Part shown: positions 1 through 8,659 of the stretch, piece by piece
Layout of the letters: each line of letters opens with the position of its first letter
Position numbering within the stretch: the first letter of the stretch is position 1
Source of the DNA: Nonomuraea aridisoli
Lineage (GTDB): Bacteria; Actinomycetota; Actinomycetes; Streptosporangiales; Streptosporangiaceae
DNA: 42,570 nt
NCBI RefSeq assembly: GCF_003236395.1
Contig: NZ_POUD01000052.1
Coordinates: 1-42,570 of the forward strand
Reading direction: 5' to 3'
Program-made: the position numbers and the translations under genes
The notes under the pieces: model-generated
Databases searched by the model: none
What the model saw: only the letters and a program-made list of their open reading frames with translations
What the model was told of the DNA's origin: nothing

Positions 1-552
1 CACCTGGGGCGGTTGTGGCGGATCGCGGTGGTGTACGCGCTGTTCGGCGCCGGGTACCTGGCCTACCTCACGTTCCTGTCGGAGTTTCTCGCCGGTCAGC
101 GGGCGGGCCCGTGGCAGGTGGCGATGACCTGGACGGTCGTGGGCGTGAGCGCGTTGGTCGCGCCGGCCCTCTGGAGCAGGCCCATCGCCGCCTGGCGGGA
201 CGGGCGGGCGCTGGCCGTCCTCCTGGCGGTGCAGGCGGTCGCCGGCATGGCGCCGCTGGCGGGTGCGGCGCCCCTGATGTCCGCGATCGCGTTCGGGCTC
301 ACCCTCATGGTGATCCCGTCGGCCGTGACGGCGCTGGTCCGCGCCACCGTTCCGGAGGACGCGTGGACGGGTGTGCTGGGCGCGCTGACGGTCGTGTTCG
401 CCGCCGGCCAGACGGCGGGTCCGTGGCTGGCGGGCGCGCTGGCCGACCTCACCACCCCCGGCATGGCACTGGCCTGGGACGCGGCCCTGTGCGGCTGCGC
501 CGCGCTCGTCGCACTGACCTGGCGGGCGACACCACCACACCGCCGGCCCTGA
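1..552 (+). CDS. MFS transporter, C-terminal part (5' end outside window)
   Basis: The reading frame is open from base 1 (H-L-G-R before a TTG codon at 13), so the gene starts upstream and only the C-terminal half is visible. About 183 residues hold roughly five to six hydrophobic segments with short charged links (SRPIAAWRDGR, then a run around APLMSAIAFGLTLMVIPSA). The pattern resembles the second half of YbfB/YjiJ-type major facilitator exporters. It sits in the inner membrane; the substrate cannot be read from the sequence. It ends in an Arg/Pro-rich tail 26 bases before the next gene, which has the same orientation. The MFS assignment is fairly secure; the subfamily is a guess. Confidence 0.7.
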   Translation, partial: HLGRLWRIAVVYALFGAGYLAYLTFLSEFLAGQRAGPWQVAMTWTVVGVSALVAPALWSRPIAAWRDGRALAVLLAVQAVAGMAPLAGAAPLMSAIAFGLTLMVIPSAVTALVRATVPEDAWTGVLGALTVVFAAGQTAGPWLAGALADLTTPGMALAWDAALCGCAALVALTWRATPPHRRP

Positions 553-577
553 ACGTCGTCGTGCCGGGCGTGGAACG

Positions 578-1072
578 ATGACGGCCATGAAACGCGTCGT
601 GATCCTGGGGCGTGGCGGTTCGGGAAAGTCGACCCTCGCCGCCCGTCTGGGCGCGATCACCGGACTTTCCGTCATCGAGCTGGACGAGCACTTCTGGCGA
701 GCAGGTCTGGAACCGACGCCGCCTGATCAGTGGGCCGCCGTCCAGGACGAACTCGTCCGGGCCGAAGCGTGGATCATGGACGGCGACCTCGGCCCCTACG
801 ACGTCCCTGGCGTACGGCTCCAAGCGGCGGACACCGTCATCCTGCTGGACCTCTCGTTCTGGCGCTGCGCCTGGCGAGCGGTCCGGCGCTCCAGCGAACG
901 CGCCGACTTCTGGTGGTGGGTGTGGGCCTACCGACGCCGGAGCCGGCCGCTTCTCCTCGCGGTGATCGCGACTCACGCCGGTGACGCCACCCTGCACGTG
1001 ATCCGCAACCCGCGCGCGCTGAGACGCTTCACGGCCCAGGTCGCGGCCGGCCGGACCCCTGAACGGCCGTGA
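578..1072 (+). CDS. P-loop NTPase, adenylate kinase / FlaR-like
   Basis: A 164-residue protein with a perfect Walker A motif near the N-terminus (GRGGSGKST, about residues 11-19), followed by IELDEHFWRAG. This layout is typical of the small 'topology modulation protein FlaR'/adenylate-kinase-like ATPases, which are cytoplasmic and mostly uncharacterised. A hydrophobic VILLDLSFWRCAWR stretch matches the usual Walker B-like strand. Two ATG codons are possible (578 and 587); MKRVVILGRGG at 587 fits family N-termini as well as the longer form. It is 26 bases downstream of the MFS gene and could be co-transcribed. The nucleotide-binding fold is certain; the substrate is unknown. Confidence 0.75.
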   Translation: MTAMKRVVILGRGGSGKSTLAARLGAITGLSVIELDEHFWRAGLEPTPPDQWAAVQDELVRAEAWIMDGDLGPYDVPGVRLQAADTVILLDLSFWRCAWRAVRRSSERADFWWWVWAYRRRSRPLLLAVIATHAGDATLHVIRNPRALRRFTAQVAAGRTPERP

Positions 1073-1090
1073 TCGGATCCGTGAGACCGG

Positions 1091-1702
1091 TCAGTACACG
1101 CGGGCCAGCCAGCGACCGTGGGAGGTCCAGCAGTCGGCTCCCGCGAAGCCGCCGGCCAGGGCGATCCGTTCGATGTCGGCGGCCGAAACGGTCGCCCAGC
1201 CGAACCATTCACCGGCGAGCGGCCCCCGCCGCAGCCGGAGCCGGTCGACCCGGCTGCGCGTCCCCGGCGAGGCGACCTCGGCCAGGACCGTGCCTCCCGG
1301 CCGCAGCAGTTGCCTGACCCGGCGCAGCAGCACCTCGGGGTTGCCGCCGATGCCGATGTTGCCGTCGGCGAGCAGCGCCGTGGCCCAGCGGCCGCTCCAG
1401 GGGACGTCGTCGAAGACGTCCCGGAGCAGGGCGAACCCTCCGGCGCGGCGGGTCAGGGCGACGGCGCGCGGGGTGATGTCGATGCCGAGCGCGCGGATTC
1501 CGCGCCGGGTCAGCGCCGCCGTGAGGCGTCCCGGGCCGGAGCCGATGTCGAGCGTGGGGCTGGAGCAACGGCTCAGGAACTCCTCGTCGCCGTCGATCGG
1601 CTCGAACCAGCGTGCGGCCTCCAGCGTGACGCGGGTGCCGTCCACGTACTCGATCTCGGCGTTCTCTCCCGCGAGGGCGTCGGCGTAGAGCTCCCCGATC
1701 AT
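1091..1702 (-). CDS. Class I SAM-dependent methyltransferase
   Basis: A 203-residue cytoplasmic methyltransferase. Motif I is clear (TLDIGSGPGRL, about residues 50-60) and is followed by an acidic strand end (ALGIDITPRAV) and the post-motif region LLRPGGTVLAEVASPG. The substrate is not evident. Its ATG overlaps the TGA of the upstream DUF2064 gene (ATGA), so the two are translationally coupled. With the GT87-like gene further upstream they form a minus-strand group. This trio of methyltransferase, DUF2064 transferase and membrane glycosyltransferase recurs in actinomycetes and suggests modification of a small glycosylated metabolite or envelope lipid, which is an inference. The 3' end faces the P-loop gene across 18 bases. 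Confidence 0.85.
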   Translation of the reverse strand: MIGELYADALAGENAEIEYVDGTRVTLEAARWFEPIDGDEEFLSRCSSPTLDIGSGPGRLTAALTRRGIRALGIDITPRAVALTRRAGGFALLRDVFDDVPWSGRWATALLADGNIGIGGNPEVLLRRVRQLLRPGGTVLAEVASPGTRSRVDRLRLRRGPLAGEWFGWATVSAADIERIALAGGFAGADCWTSHGRWLARVY

Positions 1703-2325
1703 CGGCTCAGCTCCCGCAGCGCGGCGGCGAAACAGGACGCGGGCGCGACGGCGGCCACCGCGACCGCGTCCGCCACGGTGTCGACATCGGTCAGCTCGGG
1801 CAGGTGGTGGACGTCCAGCCCGGCGCGTTCGAGCCGGTCGAGCTGGAGCTTGCCGGTCTCCGGATGCGACATGGGCACCCCCAGGAGCAGCGCCGGATCC
1901 GGTCGCCGCAGGCCGAGCAGCCAGAACCCGCCGTCGGCCGCCGGGCCGTACACCGCGTCGTGGCGCTCCAGCGCCTTTCCGGCCTCGCCCAGAAGCTCGG
2001 GGGTGACCTGCGGGGTGTCCATGCCGATCAGCACGACGGGGGCGGGCCGCAGCCGGTGGGCGTCGGCGAAGGCCGCCGCCAGGCGCTCGTCCAGGCCGGC
2101 GCCGCGCTGCGGGATCACCACGAACCCCTCGGGCAGCCAGCCGCCCGGCAGCCCGTCCAAGGCGAGCACCCGCTGGCTGGCCGGCGTCGCGGCCACGGCC
2201 CGCACGCTGTCGCGGAGCGCGGCCTCGGCGAGGGCGGCGGCGTCGGCCGGGCTGAACGGCGGGGTCAGCCGGGTCTTGACCCTCCCGGGCACCGGCTCCT
2301 TGGCGATGATCAATAACTGCGCCAT
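1699..2325 (-). CDS. DUF2064 / TIGR04282-type transferase (CofC-like fold)
   Basis: A 208-residue protein beginning MAQLLIIAKEPVPGRVKTRL, the signature of the DUF2064 family (TIGR04282, 'rSAM/selenodomain-associated transferase 1'). The family is built on a nucleotidyl/glycosyltransferase A fold related to CofC. The second conserved block IGMDTPQV and the DAVYGPAADGGFWLLGL block are both present; the aspartates would bind nucleotide-sugar and metal. The family is often linked to modified sugars (arsenosugar-type annotations), but biochemical proof is thin and I would not name a substrate. It is coupled to the methyltransferase by an ATGA overlap and lies 121 bases downstream of the GT87-like gene. 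Confidence 0.8.
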   Translation of the reverse strand: MAQLLIIAKEPVPGRVKTRLTPPFSPADAAALAEAALRDSVRAVAATPASQRVLALDGLPGGWLPEGFVVIPQRGAGLDERLAAAFADAHRLRPAPVVLIGMDTPQVTPELLGEAGKALERHDAVYGPAADGGFWLLGLRRPDPALLLGVPMSHPETGKLQLDRLERAGLDVHHLPELTDVDTVADAVAVAAVAPASCFAAALRELSR

Positions 2326-2446
2326 GTGATCGAACGTACGACGACTCAGCGGACTCAGTCCTTACAAGATGCTGACAGCGGGTGTTCCGCCACCGCGAGC
2401 GGCGCGATGGCGGCGGGAACGACGACGGGAGGGCTGACGGACGGGT

Positions 2447-3793
2447 TCATGACCGCGTCTCCGCTGGTAGCGGCCGCCGTGCGGCTCCGCGCCGGACGGC
2501 CCAGCCGATCAGTACGGCGAGCGTGGCCGCGGCGTAGACGTAGATTCCCGGGTTGCCGGCGGCGGCCGGGCCGGCGGTGTAGGCGACCGCGCCCGCCAGC
2601 GGCGCCCCCAGCCATTCCCACCGTCCGTCCATGGCGGTCAGCGCGACGACCAGCAGCGCGTACCAGGAGTAGCCGGGGGTGAGCAGCAGCAGGAACGAGC
2701 CGCTGACCAGCAGGGCGCCCTGCCAGGGCCGGTCGGCGTCGCCGTACCGCAGGACGAGGAGGACGACCAGGCCGAGCAGCGCCAACGCGGCGTATGGGGC
2801 CCACGAGTCAGGCATGACCAGCCGCAGGACCCCGTAGCGGTTGCCGTCGCCGGGGTCGTCGTAGCGCTCCTCCGCGAGGTACCCCGGCAGGTATCCCACC
2901 ACCGAGGCGCCGGACGCGAGTAAGTACGGCACGTACGACAGCGCCACGACGAGGGCGGCGGGCCCCAGGGTACCCACGACCCGCCGCCACGCGACGCCGT
3001 TCGCCAGCACGCCGGACAGGGCGCCGGGCAGCGCCGTCGCGGGCAGCAACTTGGCCGCCACCGCCGCGCCGAGCAGCGCGCCGCGCGCGCGGACGGCCCC
3101 GGAGGCGCTGAAGGCGACGACCACCAGCAGCACGCCGAGCATGTCGACGTGCGCGTTGTTCACCGCCTCGACGGGCACCGCGGGGCACCACGCCCAGCAC
3201 GCCGCCCGGCGGGCGCCCGCGAGGCGGCACAGCGCCACCAGCGCCAGCGCGGCCATCACCCAGCCGCCGAGCTGGAGGACCTTGTGCCGTGAGCCCTCCG
3301 GCGACAGCCAGTGGACCAGCAGGAAATACCCCTGGGCGACCGGCGGGTAGATCGTCGGCTCGGTGGGGCGGTTGATCCGGGTGCAGCCGCCGCCGGGCAG
3401 GGGCCACAGATCGCGTCCGGCGCAGCCGGCCGGGAAGAGCCAGGCGTCACGCAGCCCGATGAGCGCGGGGTCGGCCGGCGGGTGGTCGTAGGGGGAGATG
3501 CCCGCGGCCTGCACGCGGCCGTCCCAGGCGTACCGGAAGGAGTCGGTGCTGCTGCTCGGCGGGGCCGTCAGCCCGGTCGCGGCCAGCGCGATCCCCCCGG
3601 CGACGACCAGGACGCCGAGCCGCCGCTCGGGCACCCGCCCGGCCAGCCACAGGGCGGACGCGAACAACGCCCAGGCCAGTACGTACCAGCCCAGGCCGGG
3701 AGGCCCGGCCACCAGCTTGAGCAGGACGGCGGCCAGGGCGACGAGCACCCCGCCGAGAGGGAGCATGGTTCGGCTCACGAGCGGGATCCTCAC
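2447..3793 (-). CDS. GT87-family polytopic glycosyltransferase (mannosyltransferase-like)
   Basis: A 448-residue membrane protein with about ten hydrophobic segments. After the second or third segment comes STDSFRYAWDGRVQAAGISP (about residues 82-101), matching the conserved acidic loop of GT-C polyprenyl-phosphate-dependent mannosyltransferases (GT87/DUF2029, MptA/B-like). A later NNAHVDMLG motif and two Trp/Tyr-rich helices (TPGYSWYALLVV) also fit. It probably transfers a sugar from a lipid-linked donor on the outer face of the membrane; donor and acceptor are unknown. The start is a GTG at 3793 with a weak ribosome site; an ATG ten codons in is an alternative. It is divergent from the EthD gene across a gap with a strong palindrome. 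Confidence 0.75.
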   Translation of the reverse strand: MRIPLVSRTMLPLGGVLVALAAVLLKLVAGPPGLGWYVLAWALFASALWLAGRVPERRLGVLVVAGGIALAATGLTAPPSSSTDSFRYAWDGRVQAAGISPYDHPPADPALIGLRDAWLFPAGCAGRDLWPLPGGGCTRINRPTEPTIYPPVAQGYFLLVHWLSPEGSRHKVLQLGGWVMAALALVALCRLAGARRAACWAWCPAVPVEAVNNAHVDMLGVLLVVVAFSASGAVRARGALLGAAVAAKLLPATALPGALSGVLANGVAWRRVVGTLGPAALVVALSYVPYLLASGASVVGYLPGYLAEERYDDPGDGNRYGVLRLVMPDSWAPYAALALLGLVVLLVLRYGDADRPWQGALLVSGSFLLLLTPGYSWYALLVVALTAMDGRWEWLGAPLAGAVAYTAGPAAAGNPGIYVYAAATLAVLIGWAVRRGAARRPLPAETRS

Positions 3794-3837
3794 ATCCCGG
3801 CGCCCGTTCGCGACCGTGACGGCGTCTCCCGTTCGCC

Positions 3838-3859
3838 GTTCGTAAGATCCCTTACGAAC
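3838..3859. promoter_or_regulatory. Perfect 22-bp palindromic operator candidate in a divergent gap
   Basis: GTTCGTAAG (3838-3846) and CTTACGAAC (3851-3859) are perfect 9-bp inverted arms separated by ATCC. The element lies between the diverging GT87-like gene (start 3793) and the EthD-type gene (start 3951). It is AT-richer than its surroundings, as expected of a dimeric repressor site. No regulator gene lies next to it, so the binding protein is unknown; the size and symmetry suit a TetR- or MarR-type dimer. Confidence 0.55.
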
Positions 3860-3950
3860 CGGTGACGTGGAGGACGGTCAGGCGAGGGCTCTATCGCGGC
3901 GGGCCTCGCCGGGGTTTCATCGAAGCACACCCCGACCTTGGAGGCGGACT

Positions 3951-4265
3951 GTGGCGGCTTACCAGCTCATCGTGCTCTACCACCACCCCGAGAACGCCGA
4001 AGCCTTCGACAAGCACTACGACGAGATCCACGCCCCGCTCGCGGCACGGCTTCCGGGGCTGCGCTCGTACACGGCCATGCGGCCCGTCGCCGCCGGGGGC
4101 GAGCGGCCCGCGTACCATCTCGCCGCGGTGCTGACCTTCGACGACGAGAACGCGTTCATCGCGGCGATGGCCGGCGAGGAGGGCCGGGCGGCGGTCGCCG
4201 ACCTGGCGAACTTCGCCGGCGCGGGCACCACGATGCTGACCGGCCCGGCCGGCGTGGTCGTCTGA
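3951..4265 (+). CDS. EthD-family small protein
   Basis: A GTG start at 3951 gives a 104-residue protein. I prefer it to upstream in-frame ATG codons because GGAGG (3940-3944) sits six bases before it and similarity to the family begins exactly there (VAAYQLIVLYHHPENAEAF). The pattern Y-x-x-P-x-x-x-x-x-F-D-x-H-Y-x-x-x-H-x-P-L is the hallmark of the EthD/dimeric alpha-beta barrel family, small proteins of uncertain function tied to ether or polyketide degradation and sometimes cyclisation. Its role here is unknown. It stands alone, facing the matC-like gene, and may be controlled by the palindrome at 3838-3859. Confidence 0.85.
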   Translation: MAAYQLIVLYHHPENAEAFDKHYDEIHAPLAARLPGLRSYTAMRPVAAGGERPAYHLAAVLTFDDENAFIAAMAGEEGRAAVADLANFAGAGTTMLTGPAGVVV

Positions 4266-4344
4266 CGCGCGCCGGGGCGGGCCGCCCGGACGATGCGGTA
4301 CGGCACTCAGGCCGCCCGCTCCGCCCGGAGGCCCGCCCCCCCGT

Positions 4345-4371
4345 ACTCGGCGACCCGGTGAGGGGCCGAGT
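4345..4371. terminator. Possible bidirectional hairpin between convergent genes
   Basis: ACTCGGC (4345-4351) pairs with GCCGAGT (4365-4371) around a 13-base loop in the gap between the converging EthD and MatC-like genes. There is no T-tract, so termination is a position-based inference only. Confidence 0.3.
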
Positions 4372-4397
4372 CCGCCTGGGAGTCCGGGCCGGCGCCG

Positions 4398-5858
4398 TCA
4401 GCCCAGCCAGCCCGGCGCCACCAGGACGGCCCAGGCGGCCAGCGGGCCCACGGCGACGACGGCGGCGCCGTACGCCAGGAGCTTGCGGTAGAACTCGTCG
4501 CGTTCCATGCCCCTGACGTTGGCCACGAGCAATGCGCCCGTCGTCGAGAACGGGCTGACGTCCACGATCGCCGACGACACCGACAGCGCCGCGATCATCG
4601 CGATCGGGCCCAGGGTGCCCTGCGACAGCAGCGGCACGGCGAGCGGCACCAGCGCGCCGAGGATGCCGACCGTCGAGGCGAACGCCGACACGACGCCGCC
4701 CACGTAGCAGATCAGCAGAGCCACCAGCAGCGGGATGCCGATCGCGGCCACCGCCGAGCCGACGTAGTCGATGGTGCCGATCTCCTGCAGGACGCCCACG
4801 TACGTGACGACGCCGCAGATCAGCAGCACGGTGGGCCAGGCGACGCGCTCGACGGCGCCCTTGTTCGCCTTCGGGGAGGTGAGGGAGAGGACCACGGCGA
4901 CGGTGACGGCGGTCAGGCCCACGTCGAGCTGGAACGCCAGCACGGCCACGCAGAGTGCGAGGATCCCGGTCAACGTCAGCGCCTGATGCGCCGTGAGCCG
5001 CAGCCCGCCGGCATCGGGAGCGGACGTGGCGGGCGCGTCCCCGGGCCGCCGGCCGGGGGCGACCGCGGCGGTCACCCCGCCGCCCCCGCTTCCCGAGCCG
5101 GGGGAGCCGGTAGCGGCCGGGCTGAGAGCGGGGTCGGCAGCGCCGGCGTCGGTGCCCGCGCCGGGCGACGATGCGGGCGCCGGGCCGGGAGCCGCCGGGG
5201 AACCGGTGGAGGCAGGGGAACCGGCGGGATCGGCGGCGGGGGCGTGGGTGCGGCCGAAGAGGTGGTGGCCGCCGAAGACGAAGAAGACGATCGCCGCCGC
5301 CGCCGCGTTGTAGGCGAAGCTCGACAGGAACAGCACCAGGTTGTCGTAGGGCAGGCCCGAGTCGCGGGTGACGCCGTTCACGATGCCGCCCAGCACGCTG
5401 ATCGGCGAGAACGCCCCGGCCTGTGTCCCGTGCGCCACCATGAGCCCGATCAGCATCGGATGGATGCGGTAGTCGGCCGCGAACCCGAACGCGATCGGCG
5501 CCAGGATCGCCGCCACCGCCGGCGCCGGCGCGCCCACGGCGGTCAGCAGCGCGGAGATGACGAACACGACGAGCGGGATGGCGGCCAGCCGTCCCCGTAC
5601 GAGGTGGACGGCGGCCCTGACGAGCCAGTCGACCGTGCCGTTGTTGGTGGCGATCGCGAATAAGAGCGTCACCCCGACGAGGATCACGAACAGGCTGCCG
5701 GGGAACGCCCCGAGGATGTCGTCGGTGCTCATCCCGGCGGCGAGCGTGCCGACGAGGAAGGCGCCGACGAGGGCCAGTGCCCCCAGGTTGACGGGGAAGA
5801 CGGTGGCCACGACGAACATGACGATGAGGGCGAGGATGGACAGGAGCTCTGCGGACAA
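4398..5858 (-). CDS. MatC-type dicarboxylate/hydroxy-acid carrier
   Basis: A 486-residue inner-membrane carrier with about 12 hydrophobic segments. The N-terminal 150 residues (VATVFPVNLGALALVGAF, then FPGSLFVILVGVTLLFAIA) match the MatC N-terminal domain of malonate/C4-dicarboxylate carriers in the ion-transporter superfamily, and GTQAGAFSPISVLGGI fits a substrate hairpin. Between the two halves (about residues 203-288) lies an unusual Ala/Pro/Gly/Ser-rich cytoplasmic loop. The start is inferred to be TTG at 5858, preceded by GGAG with good spacing; an open frame continues upstream but only antisense to the next gene. It lies 26 bases downstream of the dehydrogenase gene as the last gene of the operon, so it probably imports the 2-hydroxy or dicarboxylic acid handled by that enzyme. 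Confidence 0.8.
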   Translation of the reverse strand: MSAELLSILALIVMFVVATVFPVNLGALALVGAFLVGTLAAGMSTDDILGAFPGSLFVILVGVTLLFAIATNNGTVDWLVRAAVHLVRGRLAAIPLVVFVISALLTAVGAPAPAVAAILAPIAFGFAADYRIHPMLIGLMVAHGTQAGAFSPISVLGGIVNGVTRDSGLPYDNLVLFLSSFAYNAAAAAIVFFVFGGHHLFGRTHAPAADPAGSPASTGSPAAPGPAPASSPGAGTDAGAADPALSPAATGSPGSGSGGGGVTAAVAPGRRPGDAPATSAPDAGGLRLTAHQALTLTGILALCVAVLAFQLDVGLTAVTVAVVLSLTSPKANKGAVERVAWPTVLLICGVVTYVGVLQEIGTIDYVGSAVAAIGIPLLVALLICYVGGVVSAFASTVGILGALVPLAVPLLSQGTLGPIAMIAALSVSSAIVDVSPFSTTGALLVANVRGMERDEFYRKLLAYGAAVVAVGPLAAWAVLVAPGWLG

Positions 5859-5884
5859 CTGCGTACTCCGATCTCCCCCGAGCG

Positions 5885-8659
5885 TTATGACATGCCGGCC
5901 GCCCGATGGACGAGCTCGACCGGGTGACGGGCGGCGCGGCCCGCCCCGTGGGCGATCTGCTGGCGGCACGAGACCCCCGTGGCCGCGAGCAGGGTGTCGG
6001 GTGAGGATTCGGCGATCGCCGGGAAGAGCCGGAGAGCGCCGATCTTCATGGACAGGTCGTAGTGCTCGGCCTCGAAGCCGAACGATCCGGCCATGCCGCA
6101 GCAGCCGGCGTCGATCTCGGTCACCTCCGCTCCGGGGATCCTGGACAGCAGGGCGCGCGTGGCGGCGGTGCCGGTGACGGCCTTCTCGTGGCAGTGGCCG
6201 TGCAGCAGGATCGTCCGCCCGCTCAGCGCGTCGCCCAGCACCAGCGAGCCGTCGTCGATCGCCTCCGTCAGCAGCTCGGGCACGAGCCGGGCGCGCGCCG
6301 CCACCCGCTGGACGCGCGGGTCGCCGGGCAGCAGGGCGGCGTACTCGTCCTTCAGCGTCAGCAGGCACGACGGCTCCAGGCCGACGATCGGCGCCTCGGA
6401 GGCGGCCAGGCGGGTGACCATCGCCTCCGCCATCGTCCGCGCCTGGTCGAGCAGCCCCTTGGAGATGCTGGAACGGCCGCAGCAGCCCCCGGACTCCAGG
6501 CGCACGCGGTAGCCGGCGCGCTCCAGCAGCTCGACGGCGGCCCGCCCGATCGCGGGCTCGCTGAACGTGGTGAAGGAGTCGGCGAGCAGGATCACCTCGC
6601 GGGCTTCGTGCGAGGCGATCGTGCTCTCGCGGCGGGCGTACCAGCGCAGCAGGTTGTCGCGGTGGAAACGGGGGAGCGGGCGGCGGCGGCTCAGCCCGAG
6701 CGGGCCGCGCACGGCCCCGGCCAGCCAGTTCGACACGGGCGCGGTCGCCGAGCCCAGCCGGTTGAGCGTCCTGATCGCGCCGAAAACCCGGGCCCGCAGC
6801 GGCACGCCGTGGATCTCCTGGTACTGGTGGAGGAACTCGCTCTTCATCGCCGCCATGTCGACCCCGAGCGGGCACTCCGACTGGCACGCCTTGCACTCCA
6901 GGCAGAGGTCGAGGATGCCGCGCAGCCGCTCGTCGCCCATCGCCCCCCGCGGGTCGGGCGAGGACAACGCCTTGACCAGGGCGTTGGCCCGGCCCCGGGT
7001 GGAGTGCTCCTCCTCGCGGGTGGCCATGTACGACGGGCACATGACGCCCGTGTCGTCCTTGCGGCACACGCCGACGTTCATGCACCGGTCGGCGGCGGCG
7101 TGCATGCCGCCGGCGAAGCTCAGCGTCGTGGCCAGCGGGCGCGGCTCGGGCAGCGAAGGGTCGCGCAGGTGCTCGGTCATCGGCGGCGCATCGACGATCT
7201 TGCCGGGGTTGAGCCGGTTGTGCGGGTCGAAGATGTGCTTGACCTGCCGCATCGCCTCGTAGATCTGGTCGCCGAACAACCGCCGGTTGAACTCCGAGCG
7301 GGCCAGGCCGTCGCCGTGCTCGCTGGAGTTCACGCCGCCGTGCCGGGCGGCCAGCTCGGCGATCTCCTCGGCGACCGCGCGCATCGTGCCGATCTCGCCG
7401 GGCGCGCGCAGGTCGACGAACGGGCGGATGTGCAGGCAGCCCACCGAGCAGTGGCCGTAGAAGCCGGCCCGCAGCCCGTGCCGGTCGAGGATCTCCTTGA
7501 ACTCCTCGACGTACGGCAGCAGCCGCTCCGGCGGCACGGCCGTGTCCTCCACGAACGCCAGCGGCCGGCGGCTGCCCACACTGGAGGCCATGAGCAGGCC
7601 CAGCCCGGCCTTGCGCACCTTGAGCACGGCCGCCTGCTGCTCGCCGGTGACCGCCCGCAGGGTGTGGTAGCCGTGGCCGTTCGCCTTCCAGGTGGCGGCC
7701 AGCTTGTCGACCCGGTCGGCCACCTCGCGCGGCGTGTCGCCGAAGAACTCCACGAACAGCAGCGCCTCCGGCTCGCCCTCCAGGATGTCGCCGAGCCCGG
7801 CGTAGTCGACGCGCTGCTTGGACAGGTCGAGGATGGCCTTGTCGAGCAGCTCGACCGAGGCGGCGCCGAAGGAGAGGGCGTCGGCGGTGGCGGCGACGGC
7901 GGCCGCGGTGGAGGTGAAGTGGCCGACGGCGATGGCCTTGGCGCGCGGCCGGTCCACCAGTTTCACCGTGGCCTCGGTGACCACGGCGAGGGTGCCCTCG
8001 GAGCCGACGATCAGCTTGGTCAGGCCGTCGCGGGCGGCCGCGTCGAGGCGGTAGCCGCCCGAGTGGCGCCAGAAGCGCGGGAACCCCGACAGGTCGACGC
8101 CGCGCAGCACCTCGGTGACCGCGGTGTTCAGCCGGGTGTCGGTGGCCAGGTCGGGCGTGGTGGCGTCGGCGAGCACCACGCGCAGCGCCTCGACGTGGTC
8201 GATCGTGGAGCCGTACAGGACGGAGTGGCTGCCGGCGGAGTTGTTGCCGATCATCCCGCCGATCGTGGCGCGGTTGCTGGTGGAGGTGTCGGGCCCGAAC
8301 ATCAGCCCGTGCTTGCGGGCCGCCCGGTTGAGCTGGTCCTGCACCACGCCGGGCTGCACGCGGGCGGTGTGGCCGTCGATCTCCAGGATGCGGTTCATGT
8401 GCCGGGAGAAGTCGACGATCACGGCCGCGCCCACCGTCTGCCCCGCCAGGCTCGTGCCCGCGCCGCGCGGCAGCAGCGGCACCCCCAGCTCGCCGCAGGC
8501 CAGGACCAGCGCCTGGACGTCGTCGGCGTGCCGGGGGAAGGCCACCGCGAGCGGCTCGATGGCGTACATGCTGGCGTCGGAGGAGTACAGGTGCCGGGTG
8601 TACGGGTCGTCGCGGACGTCGCCCGCGATGAGCGGGGCCAGCGTGCGGGCCAGGCTCAT
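5885..8659 (-). CDS. FAD/Fe-S 2-hydroxyacid dehydrogenase (GlcD-GlcF fusion, D-lactate/glycolate type)
   Basis: A 924-residue fusion enzyme. The N-terminal half is a PCMH-type FAD domain (PLLPRGAGTSLAGQTVGAAV, then GGMIGNNSAGSHS) with the FAD-oxidase C-terminal domain (residues about 250-500; EHGDGLARSEF). Next come two cysteine-rich Fe-S segments (CMNVGVCRKDDTGVMCPSY near 530; CLECKACQSECPLG near 590) and two CCG motifs (GGCCGRSS near 725 and AGCCGMAGSFG near 850). This order is that of the large GlcD/GlcF or Dld-II type enzymes that oxidise D-2-hydroxy acids (glycolate, D-lactate, 2-hydroxyglutarate) and pass electrons to the quinone pool. The ATG overlaps the aminotransferase stop (ATGA). 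The substrate is not fixed by sequence; the transaminase partner favours glycolate to glyoxylate. Confidence 0.88.
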   Translation of the reverse strand: MSLARTLAPLIAGDVRDDPYTRHLYSSDASMYAIEPLAVAFPRHADDVQALVLACGELGVPLLPRGAGTSLAGQTVGAAVIVDFSRHMNRILEIDGHTARVQPGVVQDQLNRAARKHGLMFGPDTSTSNRATIGGMIGNNSAGSHSVLYGSTIDHVEALRVVLADATTPDLATDTRLNTAVTEVLRGVDLSGFPRFWRHSGGYRLDAAARDGLTKLIVGSEGTLAVVTEATVKLVDRPRAKAIAVGHFTSTAAAVAATADALSFGAASVELLDKAILDLSKQRVDYAGLGDILEGEPEALLFVEFFGDTPREVADRVDKLAATWKANGHGYHTLRAVTGEQQAAVLKVRKAGLGLLMASSVGSRRPLAFVEDTAVPPERLLPYVEEFKEILDRHGLRAGFYGHCSVGCLHIRPFVDLRAPGEIGTMRAVAEEIAELAARHGGVNSSEHGDGLARSEFNRRLFGDQIYEAMRQVKHIFDPHNRLNPGKIVDAPPMTEHLRDPSLPEPRPLATTLSFAGGMHAAADRCMNVGVCRKDDTGVMCPSYMATREEEHSTRGRANALVKALSSPDPRGAMGDERLRGILDLCLECKACQSECPLGVDMAAMKSEFLHQYQEIHGVPLRARVFGAIRTLNRLGSATAPVSNWLAGAVRGPLGLSRRRPLPRFHRDNLLRWYARRESTIASHEAREVILLADSFTTFSEPAIGRAAVELLERAGYRVRLESGGCCGRSSISKGLLDQARTMAEAMVTRLAASEAPIVGLEPSCLLTLKDEYAALLPGDPRVQRVAARARLVPELLTEAIDDGSLVLGDALSGRTILLHGHCHEKAVTGTAATRALLSRIPGAEVTEIDAGCCGMAGSFGFEAEHYDLSMKIGALRLFPAIAESSPDTLLAATGVSCRQQIAHGAGRAARHPVELVHRAAGMS

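Noticed and set aside
5859..7085. Long open frame upstream of and in frame with the MatC-like gene
   Set aside because: It is antisense-frame sequence within the dehydrogenase gene on the same strand, rich in Arg/Pro/Gly and without family motifs; the carrier begins at the TTG with a ribosome site at 5858.
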